Shown here in pieces: positions 35,655-46,760 of a stretch of DNA of 64,000 nt. Within the stretch, counting starts at the first letter, position 1; the number at the start of each line of letters is the position of its first letter. The notes below the pieces were generated by a model that ran no database searches, was not told the origin of the DNA, and saw only the letters and a list, made by a program, of their open reading frames with translations. The position numbers were made by a program, and so were the translations under genes. This DNA is from Antarctobacter heliothermus (GTDB lineage Bacteria > Pseudomonadota > Alphaproteobacteria > Rhodobacterales > Rhodobacteraceae), in contig NZ_FZON01000001.1 of assembly GCF_900188425.1 (NCBI RefSeq), forward strand, positions 124,001 through 188,000, read 5' to 3'.

Positions 35655-37070
35655 TCAGGTCGCTTCGGAAAAACTGCCATCCACCCGCGCAATCCGCGCG
35701 CCGGATTTGGCCGAGGTCACAACCCCCAGCGACTTCAGCTTGCGGTGCAGGGCCGAGCGTTCCATCCCGACAAAGGACGCTGTCCGCGAGATATTGCCGC
35801 CAAACCGGTTGATCTGGGTCAGCAGGTATTCGCGTTCAAACGCCTCACGCGCCTCGCGCAGCGGCAGGGTCGCCAGCGTGCCCGACAGCACGACGCGGTC
35901 CTCTGCGCCTTCACCCGGCGCGCTGTCCTGCGGCAATTCGCGAGCCTCGATCGGGCCGGTGCCATCGCCCAGGATCAGCACCCGTTCGACCAGGTTCTTG
36001 AGCTGGCGGACGTTGCCGGGCCATGTCATCGTCTGCATCAGGGCCACCGCCTCTTCGGTCATCTGCCGCAGCGGCAGGCCCTGGGCGCGATTGCACTGTT
36101 CGATGAAATGATCCGCCAGCACCGGAATATCCTCACGCCGTTCCGCCAGCGAGGGCACGGCGATCGGCACCACGTTCAGCCGGTGATACAGTTCCTCGCG
36201 GAACCGGCCTGCGGCAATTTCCGTCTGCAAGTCGCGGTTGGTGGAGGAAATCACCCGCAGGTCGACGCGCACCTTGTCGTTGCCGCCGACGCGGGTGAAT
36301 TGCTGATCGACCAGCACGCGCAGGATCTTGGACTGGGTGCCGTTGGGCATGTCGGCGACCTCGTCGAAATAGACCACCCCGCCATGCGCCTGTTCCAGCA
36401 ACCCCGGTTCGACCCCGCGCTTGGCGGTTTCGCGGCCAAACAGCATTGCCTCCATCATCTCGGGTTCCACACCGGCGCAGTTCACCGTCACGAACGGCGC
36501 CTTGGCGCGGTTCGACTGGGCGTGGACATAGCGTGCGGCCACTTCCTTGCCCGCCCCCGCCGGGCCGGTCAGCATCACCCGACCGTTCGATTTGGTCACC
36601 TTGTCCAACTGGCTGATCAGGGCGCGGTAGGCCGCGCTGTCGCCGATCATCTCTGCCGATTTCACCTCACCGCGTTTCAGCTGGGTGTTCTCGCGGCGCA
36701 GCAGGGACGCCTCCATCGCGCGGCGGATCACCACCAGAAGCTGGTCGATGTTGAACGGCTTTTCGATGAAATCGTAGGCCCCCTGCTTGATCGCCGCCAC
36801 CGCGATCTCGATGTTGCCATGACCGGAGATGATCACCACCGGGATGTCGGGGTTATCGCGCTTGACGGTCTTGAGGATGTCGATCCCGTCCATCTTGCTG
36901 TCCTTCAGCCAGATGTCGAGGATCAGCAGGGCGGGCGGTTCGGCGTTGATTTCGGTCATCGCCTCCTGGCTGTTGCCTGCAAGGCGGGTCGCATAGCCTT
37001 CGTCCTCAAGGATATCCCCGATCAGTTCGCGGATGTCGCGCTCATCGTCGACAATCAGGATGTCACTCAT
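35655..37070 (-). CDS. ntrX: Nitrogen/redox response regulator NtrX
   Basis: A 471-residue response regulator. Receiver domain: acidic pair DDE near residue 8, phospho-acceptor Asp52 in LLILDIW, Lys104. AAA+ domain: Walker A GPAGAGKE at 169-176, VYFDEVADMPNGTQSKILRVL, and R-finger region. The loop where sigma-54 activators have GAFTGA reads GRETAKRGVEP (212-222), so that contact is missing. A Fis-type HTH ends the protein (NISRTASFVGMERSALHRKL). It works with NtrY, encoded 24 bases upstream. Confidence 0.94.
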   Translation of the reverse strand: MSDILIVDDERDIRELIGDILEDEGYATRLAGNSQEAMTEINAEPPALLILDIWLKDSKMDGIDILKTVKRDNPDIPVVIISGHGNIEIAVAAIKQGAYDFIEKPFNIDQLLVVIRRAMEASLLRRENTQLKRGEVKSAEMIGDSAAYRALISQLDKVTKSNGRVMLTGPAGAGKEVAARYVHAQSNRAKAPFVTVNCAGVEPEMMEAMLFGRETAKRGVEPGLLEQAHGGVVYFDEVADMPNGTQSKILRVLVDQQFTRVGGNDKVRVDLRVISSTNRDLQTEIAAGRFREELYHRLNVVPIAVPSLAERREDIPVLADHFIEQCNRAQGLPLRQMTEEAVALMQTMTWPGNVRQLKNLVERVLILGDGTGPIEARELPQDSAPGEGAEDRVVLSGTLATLPLREAREAFEREYLLTQINRFGGNISRTASFVGMERSALHRKLKSLGVVTSAKSGARIARVDGSFSEAT

Positions 37071-37094
37071 CTCTGCCCTCTCATTCCCTGGTAC

Positions 37095-39353
37095 TCACAC
37101 ACCTTCCAAAGCATCGGCGCGGTGCGCCTCTGCTGTCCGGTTCAGCGGCAGTCGAATGACTGCCATGGCGCCCGTGCGGGCGCCCTCGGCAAAGGCTGGC
37201 GCGTCGTCCAGCGTCAGCGTTCCGCCGTGTTCCTCGATGATCTTCTTGACGATGGGCAGGCCCAGGCCGGTGCCCTTGTCCCGCGTCGTCACATAAGGCT
37301 CGAACAGCCGCGCCCGATCTTCGGGCAGGCCGATGCCGTTGTCCATGATACGGATCTCGGCGCGGCCATCCTCGGCCACCTTGGCCGTGACGCGGATTTC
37401 AGGCTGGTGGCCCTCTGGCGCACCAAGTTCCTGAAGCGTTTCAATCGCCTCACCCGCGTTCTTGATCAGGTTCAACAGCGCCTGTCCGCCGATCATGTCG
37501 GCATCCAGATCCGCCCACATCGGGTCATCGGGGATCTGCATGTCGAACCGCACCCCCGGCTGGCCGGTTTCCTGCAACAGCACCGCCTCGCGCAGCAGCG
37601 CGCCCAGATCCTCTGGCTTGCGGTTGGGTTCCGGCATCCGGGCAAACTCGGAAAACTCATCCACGATGCGTTTGAGCGTCTCTGTCTGGCGCACAATACG
37701 GTCCGTCAGATCACTGACCTTGTCGGTGTCGCGCTCTTCCAGCTTGCCGGCAAAGCTGCGCTTGATCCGTTCGGCGGACAGCTTGATCGGGGTCAGCGGG
37801 TTCTTGATCTCATGCGCGATGCGCCGCGCGACATCGCCCCAGGCCGCCATGCGCTGCGCGCTGACCAGATCGGTCACATCATCAAAGGCAATCACATAGC
37901 CCTCTAGCGAGCGGTCTTTGCGCCGCCGGGTCGACAGCCGCACCAGCAGGTGTTCCAGCCGCCCCTCGCGGCTGACCTTGATCTCTTGCTGCGCCGTCTC
38001 CAGCCCGTCCTGCCGCAGCCGGTCGAACAAGGCGCCAAATTCCGGCACCGCCACCGTCATCGGCACCGAGCGGTGGGTTTCATGCCAGCCCAGCAGACGT
38101 TCGGCAGACCGGTTCACAAAGGTTACCTTGCCCTCGGCGTCCAGCCCCACAACCCCGGAGGTGACAGAGGACAGCACGGAATCGAACAGACGTTGGCGGC
38201 GTTCGATCTGACGAGTGTTTTCCAACAGCGTCTCGCGCTGCGCCTTTAGCTGGCGGGTCATCTGGTTGAAGTAGCGCCCCAGCATCGAGATTTCGTCGTC
38301 GCCCTCTTCTTCCTGCACCTGCACGTCCAGATCGCCGGAGCCGACCAGTTGCGCCGCGCCGGTCAACCGCCCGACCGGGCGGCTGAGCCGCTCGGCGAAC
38401 CACAGGCCCGCCCAGGTCGCCGCAAGGATCAGAAGCAACGCAAAACCAAGGTAGAGCAACGCAAAGTCAAACAGCTGCCTGCCCCGCTCTGTCTCTTGTT
38501 GCTGGTAAAAGCGCGCGGTTTCCTGCGTCTCATCCAGCAGGTTGAGGATCTGCCCGTCGACCTGACGGCTGACGTAAAGATAGCGGTCGGCAAAGGCCCC
38601 CAGCGGCAACAGCGCGCGGACCTCATTGTTGTCCCAGTCGGGAATGACGGTCAGACCCTCTGCATCGGCGCGCAGGAAATCCGCCGAGGCGGGTTGTTCG
38701 AAATCGAACAGATAAGACCGTTCGCCCCGCGCGCGAATGTCGCCTTCGCTGTTGATCACATAGGCCTCGCGCAGGCCGCGCTGGATCTGGGCCTGCCCCT
38801 GGCTGAGGATCTGCCGCAACTCGCCGTCGTCCATGGCAAAGCTGCGGCGGCGGTTTTCATCCAGAAAGGCACCCAGCGCGCGGGCATCCTGTACCAGCCC
38901 CGCGCGGGTTTCGGCCTCATAGGCCTCTGCCGCGGCAAGCGAGGCACCGACCACGTTCTGCACCCGGCTGGAAAACCACGTCTCAAGCCCGATATTGATG
39001 GTCAGCACGGCAAAGACCGCCACGGTCACGGTCGGCAGCAGCGCCATCATGGCAAAGGCCGCCGTCAGCCGCAGGTGCAGGCGCGATCCCGCCGATTGCG
39101 CCCGTCGGTCGGCGATCATGCGCGCCACGCGGGCCAGAACCAGCGCCGCAAGCAGCAGGACGTAGACCAGATCGGCCAACAGGACGAGTCGCAGGCTGAA
39201 CGCCGTCGCGCCTTGGTCCAGCGGCCCCAGCACCATGAAAGTGGCAATGGCCAGCACGGGCCCCAGCGCCACCAGCAACAGGGTGACGACGTTCTGAAAA
39301 AGCCGTGTCCGCCGCAGACGCGTGAACAGCGCCCAGGTCGGAGACCGGAACAT
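37095..39353 (-). CDS. ntrY: Sensor histidine kinase NtrY
   Basis: A 752-residue membrane kinase, partner of NtrX. Three or four N-terminal helices (about 20-120) frame a periplasmic/sensor segment, another helix near 290-312 precedes a HAMP domain (about 312-365), then PAS (LFDSVLSSVTSGVVGLD), HisKA with AHEIKNPLTPIKLSAERI, and HATPase (ALLNLIKNAGEAIE, IMDNGIGLPEDR, TTRDKGTGLGLPI). The ATG 39353 gives MFRSPTWALF; an in-frame TTG at 39380 is weaker. The domain order is that of NtrY from Brucella and Rhodobacter. Confidence 0.93.
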   Translation of the reverse strand: MFRSPTWALFTRLRRTRLFQNVVTLLLVALGPVLAIATFMVLGPLDQGATAFSLRLVLLADLVYVLLLAALVLARVARMIADRRAQSAGSRLHLRLTAAFAMMALLPTVTVAVFAVLTINIGLETWFSSRVQNVVGASLAAAEAYEAETRAGLVQDARALGAFLDENRRRSFAMDDGELRQILSQGQAQIQRGLREAYVINSEGDIRARGERSYLFDFEQPASADFLRADAEGLTVIPDWDNNEVRALLPLGAFADRYLYVSRQVDGQILNLLDETQETARFYQQQETERGRQLFDFALLYLGFALLLILAATWAGLWFAERLSRPVGRLTGAAQLVGSGDLDVQVQEEEGDDEISMLGRYFNQMTRQLKAQRETLLENTRQIERRQRLFDSVLSSVTSGVVGLDAEGKVTFVNRSAERLLGWHETHRSVPMTVAVPEFGALFDRLRQDGLETAQQEIKVSREGRLEHLLVRLSTRRRKDRSLEGYVIAFDDVTDLVSAQRMAAWGDVARRIAHEIKNPLTPIKLSAERIKRSFAGKLEERDTDKVSDLTDRIVRQTETLKRIVDEFSEFARMPEPNRKPEDLGALLREAVLLQETGQPGVRFDMQIPDDPMWADLDADMIGGQALLNLIKNAGEAIETLQELGAPEGHQPEIRVTAKVAEDGRAEIRIMDNGIGLPEDRARLFEPYVTTRDKGTGLGLPIVKKIIEEHGGTLTLDDAPAFAEGARTGAMAVIRLPLNRTAEAHRADALEGV

Positions 39354-39484
39354 GGTGCGTGCCCGCGTGGCCACAGCCAACCCTCGTTAATGTGCCGTCT
39401 CTGGTGGACCAGACGACGGCAACCGCCAAATTTTGTGACCTTCTCACCACGCCGAGGCGGCGGGGTCACACATATGTGGCTCTT

Positions 39485-40855
39485 TTACATCAACTTGCGG
39501 CGGCGTGTCACGCGAATATCAAGGTCGGTGATCTTCTTGCGCAAAGTATTGCGATTGATGCCGAGTAGATCGGCGCATTTCGCCTGATTGCCGCCCGTGG
39601 CCTCCAGCGCGATCTCGATCAGTGGCGCCTCGACCTCGCGCAGGATGCGGCCATACAGACCCGGCGGCGGTAGCATCGCGCCATGCAGGTCAAAGTATCG
39701 ACGCAGGTGGCGGCCGACGCTTTCGCCCAGCTTGTCGCTGTCGCCGCCGCGCAGCGCCGGGCCGGTCTCGGGCTGGTTGCCCAGCACGGCCTCGACCTCG
39801 GCGCGGGTGATTTCCTCGGCGCGGCTGGTCAGGCTGAGACGGCGCACCGCGTTTTCCAGCTGGCGCACGTTGCCGGGCCAGGAATAGACCCGGAACAGAT
39901 CCGCCGCCCCCTCAGAGAGCCAGCGTTTCGGCGCGCCTTCACGTTCGGCCCGATTGAGAAAATGTTCGGCCAACAGCGGAATATCCTCGACCCGTTCGCG
40001 CAGGCTGGGCACGGCAATCGCCGCCCCGTCCAGCCGGTAGAACAGATCCTGCCGTACCTTGCCGTTCTCGATCAGCGATTGCGGGTCATGCTGCGACGAG
40101 GCCAGAAACCGCGGCACATGATCGCCGGGCACATCCATCATGCGCACGATCCGGGCCTGAATCTCATCGGAAATGTCGGCGATCTCATCAATCAGCAGCG
40201 TGCCGCCCCGGACCCGTGCCAGGACCCGCGCCGGACCGTCCAGATCGGCCAGATCAGAGCTGTTGACCGTCACAAACGGCAGCGTCCGCCGGTCGCTGAA
40301 ATCATGCAGTGCGCGGGCGATCAGCGATTTTCCGGTGCCGCTTTCGCCGGTGATCAGAACCGGCAGGTCGGTGTTCATCACCCGCGCCACCAAACGGTAC
40401 AGCCCCTGCATGGCGGGCGTCTTGCCCACCAGCGGCAGCTCATCCGGCTCATCCGCGCCCACCACCGGCTCTTCGCGCTTGGGCGTGCGGTTGCGGTTCT
40501 CCAGCGCCCGCGCGGTGCGCTTCATCAGGTCCGGCAGGTCAAACGGCTTGGGCAGATAGTCATAGGCCTCGGCCTCGGCCGCCTGGATCGCCGTCATGAT
40601 CGTGTTTTGTGCCGAAATCACGATCACCGGCAGACCGGGGCGGTCTTCGGCGATCTTGGGCAGCATTTCCAACCCGTTGCCATCGGGCATGACCACGTCG
40701 GAAATCACCACGTCGCCCTTGCCCTCGGCCACCCAGCGCATCAGCGTCGTCAGGCTGGAGGTGGCGTGCACCTTGCATCCGGCGCGGGTCAGGGCCTGCG
40801 TCAGAACCGTGCGGATCGTGCGGTCATCATCCGCAACCAGAACTGTACCATCCAT
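39485..40855 (-). CDS. ntrC: Nitrogen regulator NtrC, GAFTGA-less type
   Basis: A 456-residue response regulator for nitrogen limitation. Receiver Asp53 in [11 protein letters not shown]; Walker A GESGTGKS at 170-177; [20 protein letters not shown]. The whole loop 1 segment with GAFTGA is absent: [20 protein letters not shown] runs straight to RGGTLLIDE, about 20 residues shorter than enteric NtrC. This matches Rhodobacter capsulatus NtrC, which activates sigma-70 RNA polymerase. A Fis-type HTH ([20 protein letters not shown]) closes the protein. It follows ntrB with no gap. Confidence 0.95.
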   Translation of the reverse strand: MDGTVLVADDDRTIRTVLTQALTRAGCKVHATSSLTTLMRWVAEGKGDVVISDVVMPDGNGLEMLPKIAEDRPGLPVIVISAQNTIMTAIQAAEAEAYDYLPKPFDLPDLMKRTARALENRNRTPKREEPVVGADEPDELPLVGKTPAMQGLYRLVARVMNTDLPVLITGESGTGKSLIARALHDFSDRRTLPFVTVNSSDLADLDGPARVLARVRGGTLLIDEIADISDEIQARIVRMMDVPGDHVPRFLASSQHDPQSLIENGKVRQDLFYRLDGAAIAVPSLRERVEDIPLLAEHFLNRAEREGAPKRWLSEGAADLFRVYSWPGNVRQLENAVRRLSLTSRAEEITRAEVEAVLGNQPETGPALRGGDSDKLGESVGRHLRRYFDLHGAMLPPPGLYGRILREVEAPLIEIALEATGGNQAKCADLLGINRNTLRKKITDLDIRVTRRRKLM

Positions 40856-41937
40856 TTATGTGCTCTCCTTTGGCGCCGCAGGTGCGCGCGGCAGCGATAT
40901 GCGAAACACCGTCCGCCCCGGGACGCTGTCGACCGAAATCCATCCGTCGTGGTCGGATATGATCTTGCTCACCAGGGCGAGGCCCAGGCCGGTGCCGTTT
41001 TCCTTGCCCGACACGAAGGGATCAAAGATATCGCCCTTGATGTCCGGCGGCAGGCCGGGGCCGTCGTCGATGATCTCGACCTGCAGCGGCAGGGTCTGAC
41101 CCGATCCGTCAGCCCGGCGCAGGCGAAAGCTGTGTTCATAGAAGGTGTGCAGGCGGATCGTTCCCCCCTCCCGTGGGTCTGCCGCCTCCGATGCGTTCTT
41201 GATCAGGTTCAGGATCACCTGCAAAAGCTGGTCAGGATCGCCAAGCGCCATGGGCAACGAGGGATCGTAATCCTCGATGATCTTCATATGGGCGCCGAAC
41301 CCCAGCAAAGAGGAGCGGCGCGCGCGGTCCAGAACGTCGTGTATATTGACCTCACGCCGTTCGGGGGCCGACAGGTTTCCGAACTGTTCGACCTGCTCCA
41401 GCAGCTTGACGATACGGCGAGTCTCGACCACGATAAGGTCTGTTAATTCAAGATCTTCCGGCCCAAGGCTCATGCTGATGAGCTGCGCGGCCCCGGCGAT
41501 GCCCGCCAGTGGGTTCTTGATCTCATGGGCCAGCATTTCCGCCATGCCGATGGCCGACTTGGCCGCCGATTTGACTGAATGGCTCTGCGTCATACGCCCG
41601 GCAAGTTCACGCGGGCTGATCAACATGATCATCCAGCCCGGCCTGCCCGTCAGAGGTGAAATTTGCAGATTGCAGACCAGCGGCGCGCGGCTGCCGGTGC
41701 CGACATCCACGTCATTCACAAACAGCGGTGTGCCCTGGTCGCGGGCGCGGGCAAAGCTTTCCTCCAGCGGCGCATCCACCGCCAGCCTGTCCCAGATCGG
41801 CTGGCCGGTCAGCCACTTGGCCGAGTTGTTCATGAACCCTTCGGCGGCCGGGTTCAGATCGCCAATCAGATCGTTTTCGTCGATCAGGATGGCCGGGACC
41901 GGCAGCGACGACCAGATATTGCTGTCCTGTTCGTCCA

Positions 41938-41938
<1 letters not shown>
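40856..41938 (-). CDS. ntrB: Nitrogen sensor kinase/phosphatase NtrB
   Basis: A 360-residue soluble kinase that phosphorylates NtrC, controlled by PII. A PAS domain (about 10-115) is followed by HisKA with MLAHEIKNPLAGIAGAAQLI and HATPase (LLQVILNLIKNASEAAD, DDGPGLPPDIKGDIFDPF, GKENGTGLGLAL). Start ATG 41938 shares a base with the dusB stop (TGATG), so translation is probably coupled; a longer in-frame reading overlaps dusB and is rejected. Its stop is directly adjacent to the ntrC ATG. Confidence 0.95.
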
Positions 41939-42918
<980 letters not shown>

Positions 42919-43115
42919 ATGCCCAGTCCTTGTGCAATGGCGAGTGTGTGTCCTCTGGTCGACAGATTTATGGGAAAGCAGCGTTTTCTACAATCTGTCA
43001 GGCCCTTTTTCCGGGCGCATCCCCGCCTTGCGCCCAAAAAACAGGCACAAGGCCCGACAGATTGCGCGACGGCCCGTCAGGGCCTATGACAGGGACCGAA
43101 ATCGTCGGGCAGACC

Positions 43116-44246
43116 ATGAATACTGGGATCATCATCGTCGCCGCAGGCCGCGGCACGCGGGCTGGCGGGGAACTTCCGAAGCAATGGCAGTGCGTTGGCG
43201 GTCAACCCGTGGCGCGCTGGACCTTGCAGGCCTTTGCCGGGCGCGGACTGATTGTCATGGTCATCCACCCCGACGACCGGGCCGTCGCAGAGGCGGCGGC
43301 GCAGGGGTTGGATGTGCGGCTGGTTCCGGGCGGCGCAGATCGGGCCGCATCGGTGGCGGCGGGGCTGGAGGTGCTGGCGAAAAACACACCGGACAAGGTC
43401 CTGATCCACGACGTGGCACGCCCCTGTGTGTCTGCCACCGTCATAGAGGCGGTGCTGGCGGCGCTGGACACCCATGCGGGCGCGGCCCCGGCACTGGCGG
43501 TCACGGATGCGCTGTGGACCGGCGACGCGGGGCTGGTATCGGGAACACAGGACCGCACGGGGCTGTACCGGGCGCAGACGCCGCAAGGGTTTGATTTTGA
43601 ACAAATCCTGGCTGCGCATCGCGCCCATTCTGGCGGTGCGGCGGATGACGTCGCCGTGGCCCGCGCGGCGGGCATGACGGTGGCCATCGTGCCCGGAGAC
43701 GAGGCCAACCTGAAAATCACCGCGCCCGGGGATTTTTCCCGTGCTGCCAATCAGTTGCGAGGGAAAATGGATGTAAGGCTGGGCAATGGGTTCGACGTGC
43801 ACGCGTTTGAGGACGGCGACCATGTCGTGCTCTGTGGCGTCGCGGTGCCGCACACACACAAGCTCAAAGGTCATTCGGACGCTGATGTGGGTATGCACGC
43901 GGTTACGGACGCCATCTACGGCGCGCTGGCCGAGGGCGACATCGGGCGGCACTTTCCGCCCTCCGATCCCCAGTGGAAGGGCGCCGACAGCGCGATTTTC
44001 CTGCGCCATGCGGTCAGTCTGGCCCGCGCACGCGGCTATGCCATCGGCAACATCGACCTGACGCTGATCTGTGAGCGCCCCAAGATCGACCCACATGCCG
44101 ATGAAATGACAGAAAAAATGGCAAGCATCATGGAACTGGACGGCAACCGGATATCGATCAAGGCAACCACATCAGAGAGGCTGGGCTTTACCGGACGCGA
44201 AGAGGGAATCGCCGCGCTGGCCACCGCAACCCTGGTGGCATCATGA
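43116..44246 (+). CDS. ispDF: Bifunctional IspD/IspF isoprenoid enzyme
   Basis: A 376-residue fusion of two steps of the non-mevalonate isoprenoid pathway. IspD (residues 1-215, MEP cytidylyltransferase) has [26 protein letters not shown] and TPQGFD. IspF (about 222-376, MEcPP synthase) has [20 protein letters not shown] and the [13 protein letters not shown] end. Fusion is common in alphaproteobacteria. The ATG 43116 is preferred; an in-frame ATG at 43086 is possible. It faces away from dusB and overlaps pgpA by four bases. Confidence 0.96.
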   Translation: MNTGIIIVAAGRGTRAGGELPKQWQCVGGQPVARWTLQAFAGRGLIVMVIHPDDRAVAEAAAQGLDVRLVPGGADRAASVAAGLEVLAKNTPDKVLIHDVARPCVSATVIEAVLAALDTHAGAAPALAVTDALWTGDAGLVSGTQDRTGLYRAQTPQGFDFEQILAAHRAHSGGAADDVAVARAAGMTVAIVPGDEANLKITAPGDFSRAANQLRGKMDVRLGNGFDVHAFEDGDHVVLCGVAVPHTHKLKGHSDADVGMHAVTDAIYGALAEGDIGRHFPPSDPQWKGADSAIFLRHAVSLARARGYAIGNIDLTLICERPKIDPHADEMTEKMASIMELDGNRISIKATTSERLGFTGREEGIAALATATLVAS

Positions 44247-44728
44247 GGTGGCTGGCCTCTGTCGGCGGCGTTGGCTATCTGCGCCCCGCACCGGGCACTT
44301 GGGGGTCGCTAGCGGCGCTGCCCCTGGCCTACGGCGTGCACATGATCGGCGGTTTCTGGCTGTTGCTGGCGCTGACCATCGCCGCCTTTGGGCTGGGATG
44401 GTTTGCGGTGGTCAGGCTGACCGCCGACGGTCACGGCGAAGATCCCTCATGGGTCGTGATTGATGAAGTGGTCGGCCAGTGGATCGCCCTGTTTCCAGTA
44501 AGTTATGGCGCAATGCTGATGTCGGTTGACCTGTGGCGGCTATGGCCCGGCTGGATCGCGGGCCTTGTCCTGTTCCGGCTGTTCGACATCTGGAAACCGT
44601 GGATCATCGGGCATGTCGACCGGATGGGCACCCCTCTGGGCGTGATGCTGGATGATGTGCTGGCGGGTATCCTGGCCGCCCTGATCACGGTTGTGCTGGC
44701 CGGGATCTCACACGGGCTGTTGATGTGA
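44243..44728 (+). CDS. pgpA: Phosphatidylglycerophosphatase A
   Basis: A 161-residue membrane phosphatase that makes phosphatidylglycerol from PGP. Conserved blocks are [32 protein letters not shown] (Asp/Glu metal ligands) and [11 protein letters not shown] with [20 protein letters not shown]. Three to four membrane segments. It overlaps ispDF (ATGA) and cinA (GTGA), so the three form a tight operon. Confidence 0.95.
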   Translation: MRWLASVGGVGYLRPAPGTWGSLAALPLAYGVHMIGGFWLLLALTIAAFGLGWFAVVRLTADGHGEDPSWVVIDEVVGQWIALFPVSYGAMLMSVDLWRLWPGWIAGLVLFRLFDIWKPWIIGHVDRMGTPLGVMLDDVLAGILAALITVVLAGISHGLLM

Positions 44729-45192
44729 CGGTCGCGCAGCGCATCGTCGAGAGGGCCACCCAAACCGGCCAGACCGTCACCACAGCCGAAAGCTGCACAG
44801 GCGGCATGGTGGCCGCCGCGATCACCGATGTTGTAGGCTCTTCGGCCGCGTTTGAGCGCGGCTTTGTCACGTACTCCAATCTCGCCAAGTCCGAAATGCT
44901 GGGCGTGTCACCCGCCACGCTGGAGGCGCAAGGCGCGGTGTCCGAGGAGGTCGTGCGCGAGATGGCCCAGGGCGCGCGCGCAGCGGCGCGGGCCGATGTG
45001 GCGGTGGCGGTCAGCGGAATTGCCGGGCCCGGCGGGTCCGAATTCAAGCCCGAGGGGCGGGTTTGCTACGGGTTGGCGACGGCCAAGGGGGTAACGGCCC
45101 AGACCATCGATCATGGTGCCCTGGGCCGTGCCGAGGTGCGCGCAGCAGCGAGAGACCACGCACTGCGCCTGCTGATATCGGGGCTTGGCTGA
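44725..45192 (+). CDS. pncC: CinA-family nicotinamide-nucleotide amidohydrolase
   Basis: A 155-residue single-domain CinA C-terminal (PncC) enzyme, converting NMN to nicotinate mononucleotide for NAD recycling. Diagnostic motifs are TTAESCTGGMVAAAITDVVGSS and VSGIAGPGG, with the catalytic Ser in ESCTGG. The N-terminal MocF domain of full CinA is absent, as usual for PncC. It starts at a GTG overlapping the pgpA stop. A 241-base space with regulatory signals for amt follows. Confidence 0.93.
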   Translation: MTVAQRIVERATQTGQTVTTAESCTGGMVAAAITDVVGSSAAFERGFVTYSNLAKSEMLGVSPATLEAQGAVSEEVVREMAQGARAAARADVAVAVSGIAGPGGSEFKPEGRVCYGLATAKGVTAQTIDHGALGRAEVRAAARDHALRLLISGLG

Positions 45193-45280
45193 GCCAGACG
45201 GCTTTGGATGTCCGGGCCCCATGTCCCGCAAGGACACCGGTCCGCGTGCGAAACACACATCCAATGAAGCGACTCCATGC

Positions 45281-45297
45281 TGCCCAATTAAGGGGCA
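45281..45297. promoter_or_regulatory. Candidate NtrC-binding site upstream of amt
   Basis: TGCCCAATTAAGGGGCA has TGC-N11-GCA geometry and imperfect dyad symmetry, the same layout as the classic NtrC consensus TGCACC-N5-GGTGCA. It is nested in a wider CCATGC/GCATGG pair (45275-45280, 45295-45300). It lies 137 bases upstream of the amt start codon; a -10-like TATAAG is at about 45319-45324, and no sigma-54 -24/-12 pair was found. Confidence 0.55.
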
Positions 45298-45433
45298 TGG
45301 GCGCAAATTTTAGCCCGATATAAGGGCGTTTTGCGAAATGCTGATATTTTACGCCACCCCTAGACCTCTTGCCGCTTTTTCCCGCAGTCAAAATCCGCTT
45401 CCTGCCTGCCAACCTAACGGAGGGACGAGGGAT

Positions 45434-46612
45434 ATGAACGGAGCGGATACCGCCTGGATCATCGTGGCGACGGCACTTGTGCTGTTTATGACATTGCCGG
45501 GGCTGGCGCTGTTTTACGGCGGGCTCGTGAGATCACGAAACGTGCTGAGCGTCTTCATGCAATGCTACGCCATCGCCTGCCTGATGAGCGTTTTGTGGTT
45601 CGTCGTGGGCTATTCCATCGCCTTCGGCGAGGGGAACGCGATCTGGGGCGGGTTGGGCAAGGCGTTCCTGACCGGCATCGACGCAGGCACGCTGGCGGGC
45701 ACCTTGCCCGAGGTGTTGTTCTTTGCCTTTCAGATGACCTTTGCCATCATCACGCCCGCGCTGATTGTCGGCGCTTATGTGGAGCGGGTCGGTTTTGGCT
45801 TTGTGCTGCTGTTTTCGGGGCTGTGGATGCTGCTGTGCTACGCGCCGGTGGTGCATTGGGTCTGGGGCGGCGGGATGCTGGCCGATGGCGGGATCTTTGG
45901 TGAGACGGGCGTCAAGGATTTCGCGGGCGGGATCGTGGTGCATGAGACCGCGGGCCTTGCGGCGCTGTTGATCGCCTTCTTTCTTGGGCCGCGCAAGAAC
46001 CACAGCACGCCGCCGCACAACCCCGGCTATGTGATGATCGGGGCGGCGATGCTGTGGGTCGGGTGGTTCGGCTTTAACGGTGGCTCGCAGCTGGCGGCGG
46101 ACGGCGGTGCGGCCATGGCGCTGACTGTCACGCATCTGTCGGCGGCGGCGGCGTCGCTGACATGGGCGCTGTGGGAGCGGATCAAGTTCGGCAAGGCCTC
46201 GATGGTAGGCATGGTGACGGGGACAATTGCGGGGCTTGCCTCGATCACGCCGGCGTCGGGCTTTGTCGGGCCGGTGCAGGCGCTGATCATCGGCGCTGTG
46301 GCGGGCATCCTGTGTCAGGAAGCGGTCAACCTGATCCGCAACAAGATGAAGATCGACGACACGCTGGATGTGTTTGCGGTGCATGGCGTCGGCGGGATCT
46401 TTGGGACGATCATGATCGCGGTCTTTGGGCTGGGGTCTTGGACGGCGCAGTTGGGGTCGCTGGCAGTGGTCGGGGTCTTTACCGTGGTGGTGACCGTGGT
46501 GCTGATCTTTGTGGTCAAGGCGATCACGCCGCTGCGGGTCGATGATGAGACCGAGGTCAACGGTCTGGACATCGCGGTGCATGGCGAGCGGGCCTATGAC
46601 CACGCGAGTTGA
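45434..46612 (+). CDS. amtB: Ammonium transporter Amt
   Basis: A 392-residue Amt/Rh-family channel with eleven hydrophobic segments covering the whole length. Conserved blocks include GLALFYGGLVRSRNVLS, the vestibule FQMTFAIITPALIVGAYVER, the pore histidines in VHETAGLAALL and VFAVHGVGGIFG, and WFGFNGGS. It starts directly at helix 1, without the cleaved signal of E. coli AmtB; ACGGAGGGACGAGG precedes the ATG. No glnK gene is next to it here, unlike the usual glnK-amtB pair. Likely under NtrC control. Confidence 0.95.
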   Translation: MNGADTAWIIVATALVLFMTLPGLALFYGGLVRSRNVLSVFMQCYAIACLMSVLWFVVGYSIAFGEGNAIWGGLGKAFLTGIDAGTLAGTLPEVLFFAFQMTFAIITPALIVGAYVERVGFGFVLLFSGLWMLLCYAPVVHWVWGGGMLADGGIFGETGVKDFAGGIVVHETAGLAALLIAFFLGPRKNHSTPPHNPGYVMIGAAMLWVGWFGFNGGSQLAADGGAAMALTVTHLSAAAASLTWALWERIKFGKASMVGMVTGTIAGLASITPASGFVGPVQALIIGAVAGILCQEAVNLIRNKMKIDDTLDVFAVHGVGGIFGTIMIAVFGLGSWTAQLGSLAVVGVFTVVVTVVLIFVVKAITPLRVDDETEVNGLDIAVHGERAYDHAS

Positions 46613-46636
46613 TGCTTGACGGTTGCGATTTCAAAG

Positions 46637-46659
46637 CGGGCCCTGCGGGGCCCGTTTTT
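46637..46659 (+). terminator. Intrinsic terminator after amt
   Basis: Perfect stem CGGGCCC (46637-46643), loop TGCG, GGGCCCG (46648-46654), then TTTTT. It lies 24 bases after the amt stop and ends just before the palindrome of composite element copy 2. Confidence 0.92.
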
Positions 46660-46662
46660 GTC

Positions 46663-46714
46663 TGTCCACGCGTGGACAGCCTGACGCCCTATAAAAATCA
46701 AGGGGTTACAGAGG
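46663..46714 (+). repeat. Composite palindrome element, copy 2
   Basis: TGTCCACGCGTGGACA (46663-46678), 18 bases, then ATCAAGGGGTTACAGAGG (46697-46714). Both blocks are identical to copy 1 at 4251-4302, which is inverted relative to this one. It lies in the 148-base space between the convergent amt and MmgE/PrpD genes, immediately after the amt terminator, so it is unlikely to be a promoter for either. Confidence 0.85.
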
Positions 46715-46760
46715 CGTTTTCAGGTTTCGTTAACCCTCGCCCCCTTGGCGCAGCAACAGA

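Noticed and set aside
34941-37907. Very long plus-strand open frame (about 988 codons)
   Set aside because: It lies antisense to the clear ntrX and ntrY genes; its length follows from their G/C-rich codon pattern, and its translation is His/Gln/Arg-rich with no family.
46663-46678. ParB parS site
   Set aside because: The palindrome TGTCCACGCGTGGACA differs from the conserved parS TGTTTCACGTGAAACA in both arms, and it is tied to a second block at fixed distance.
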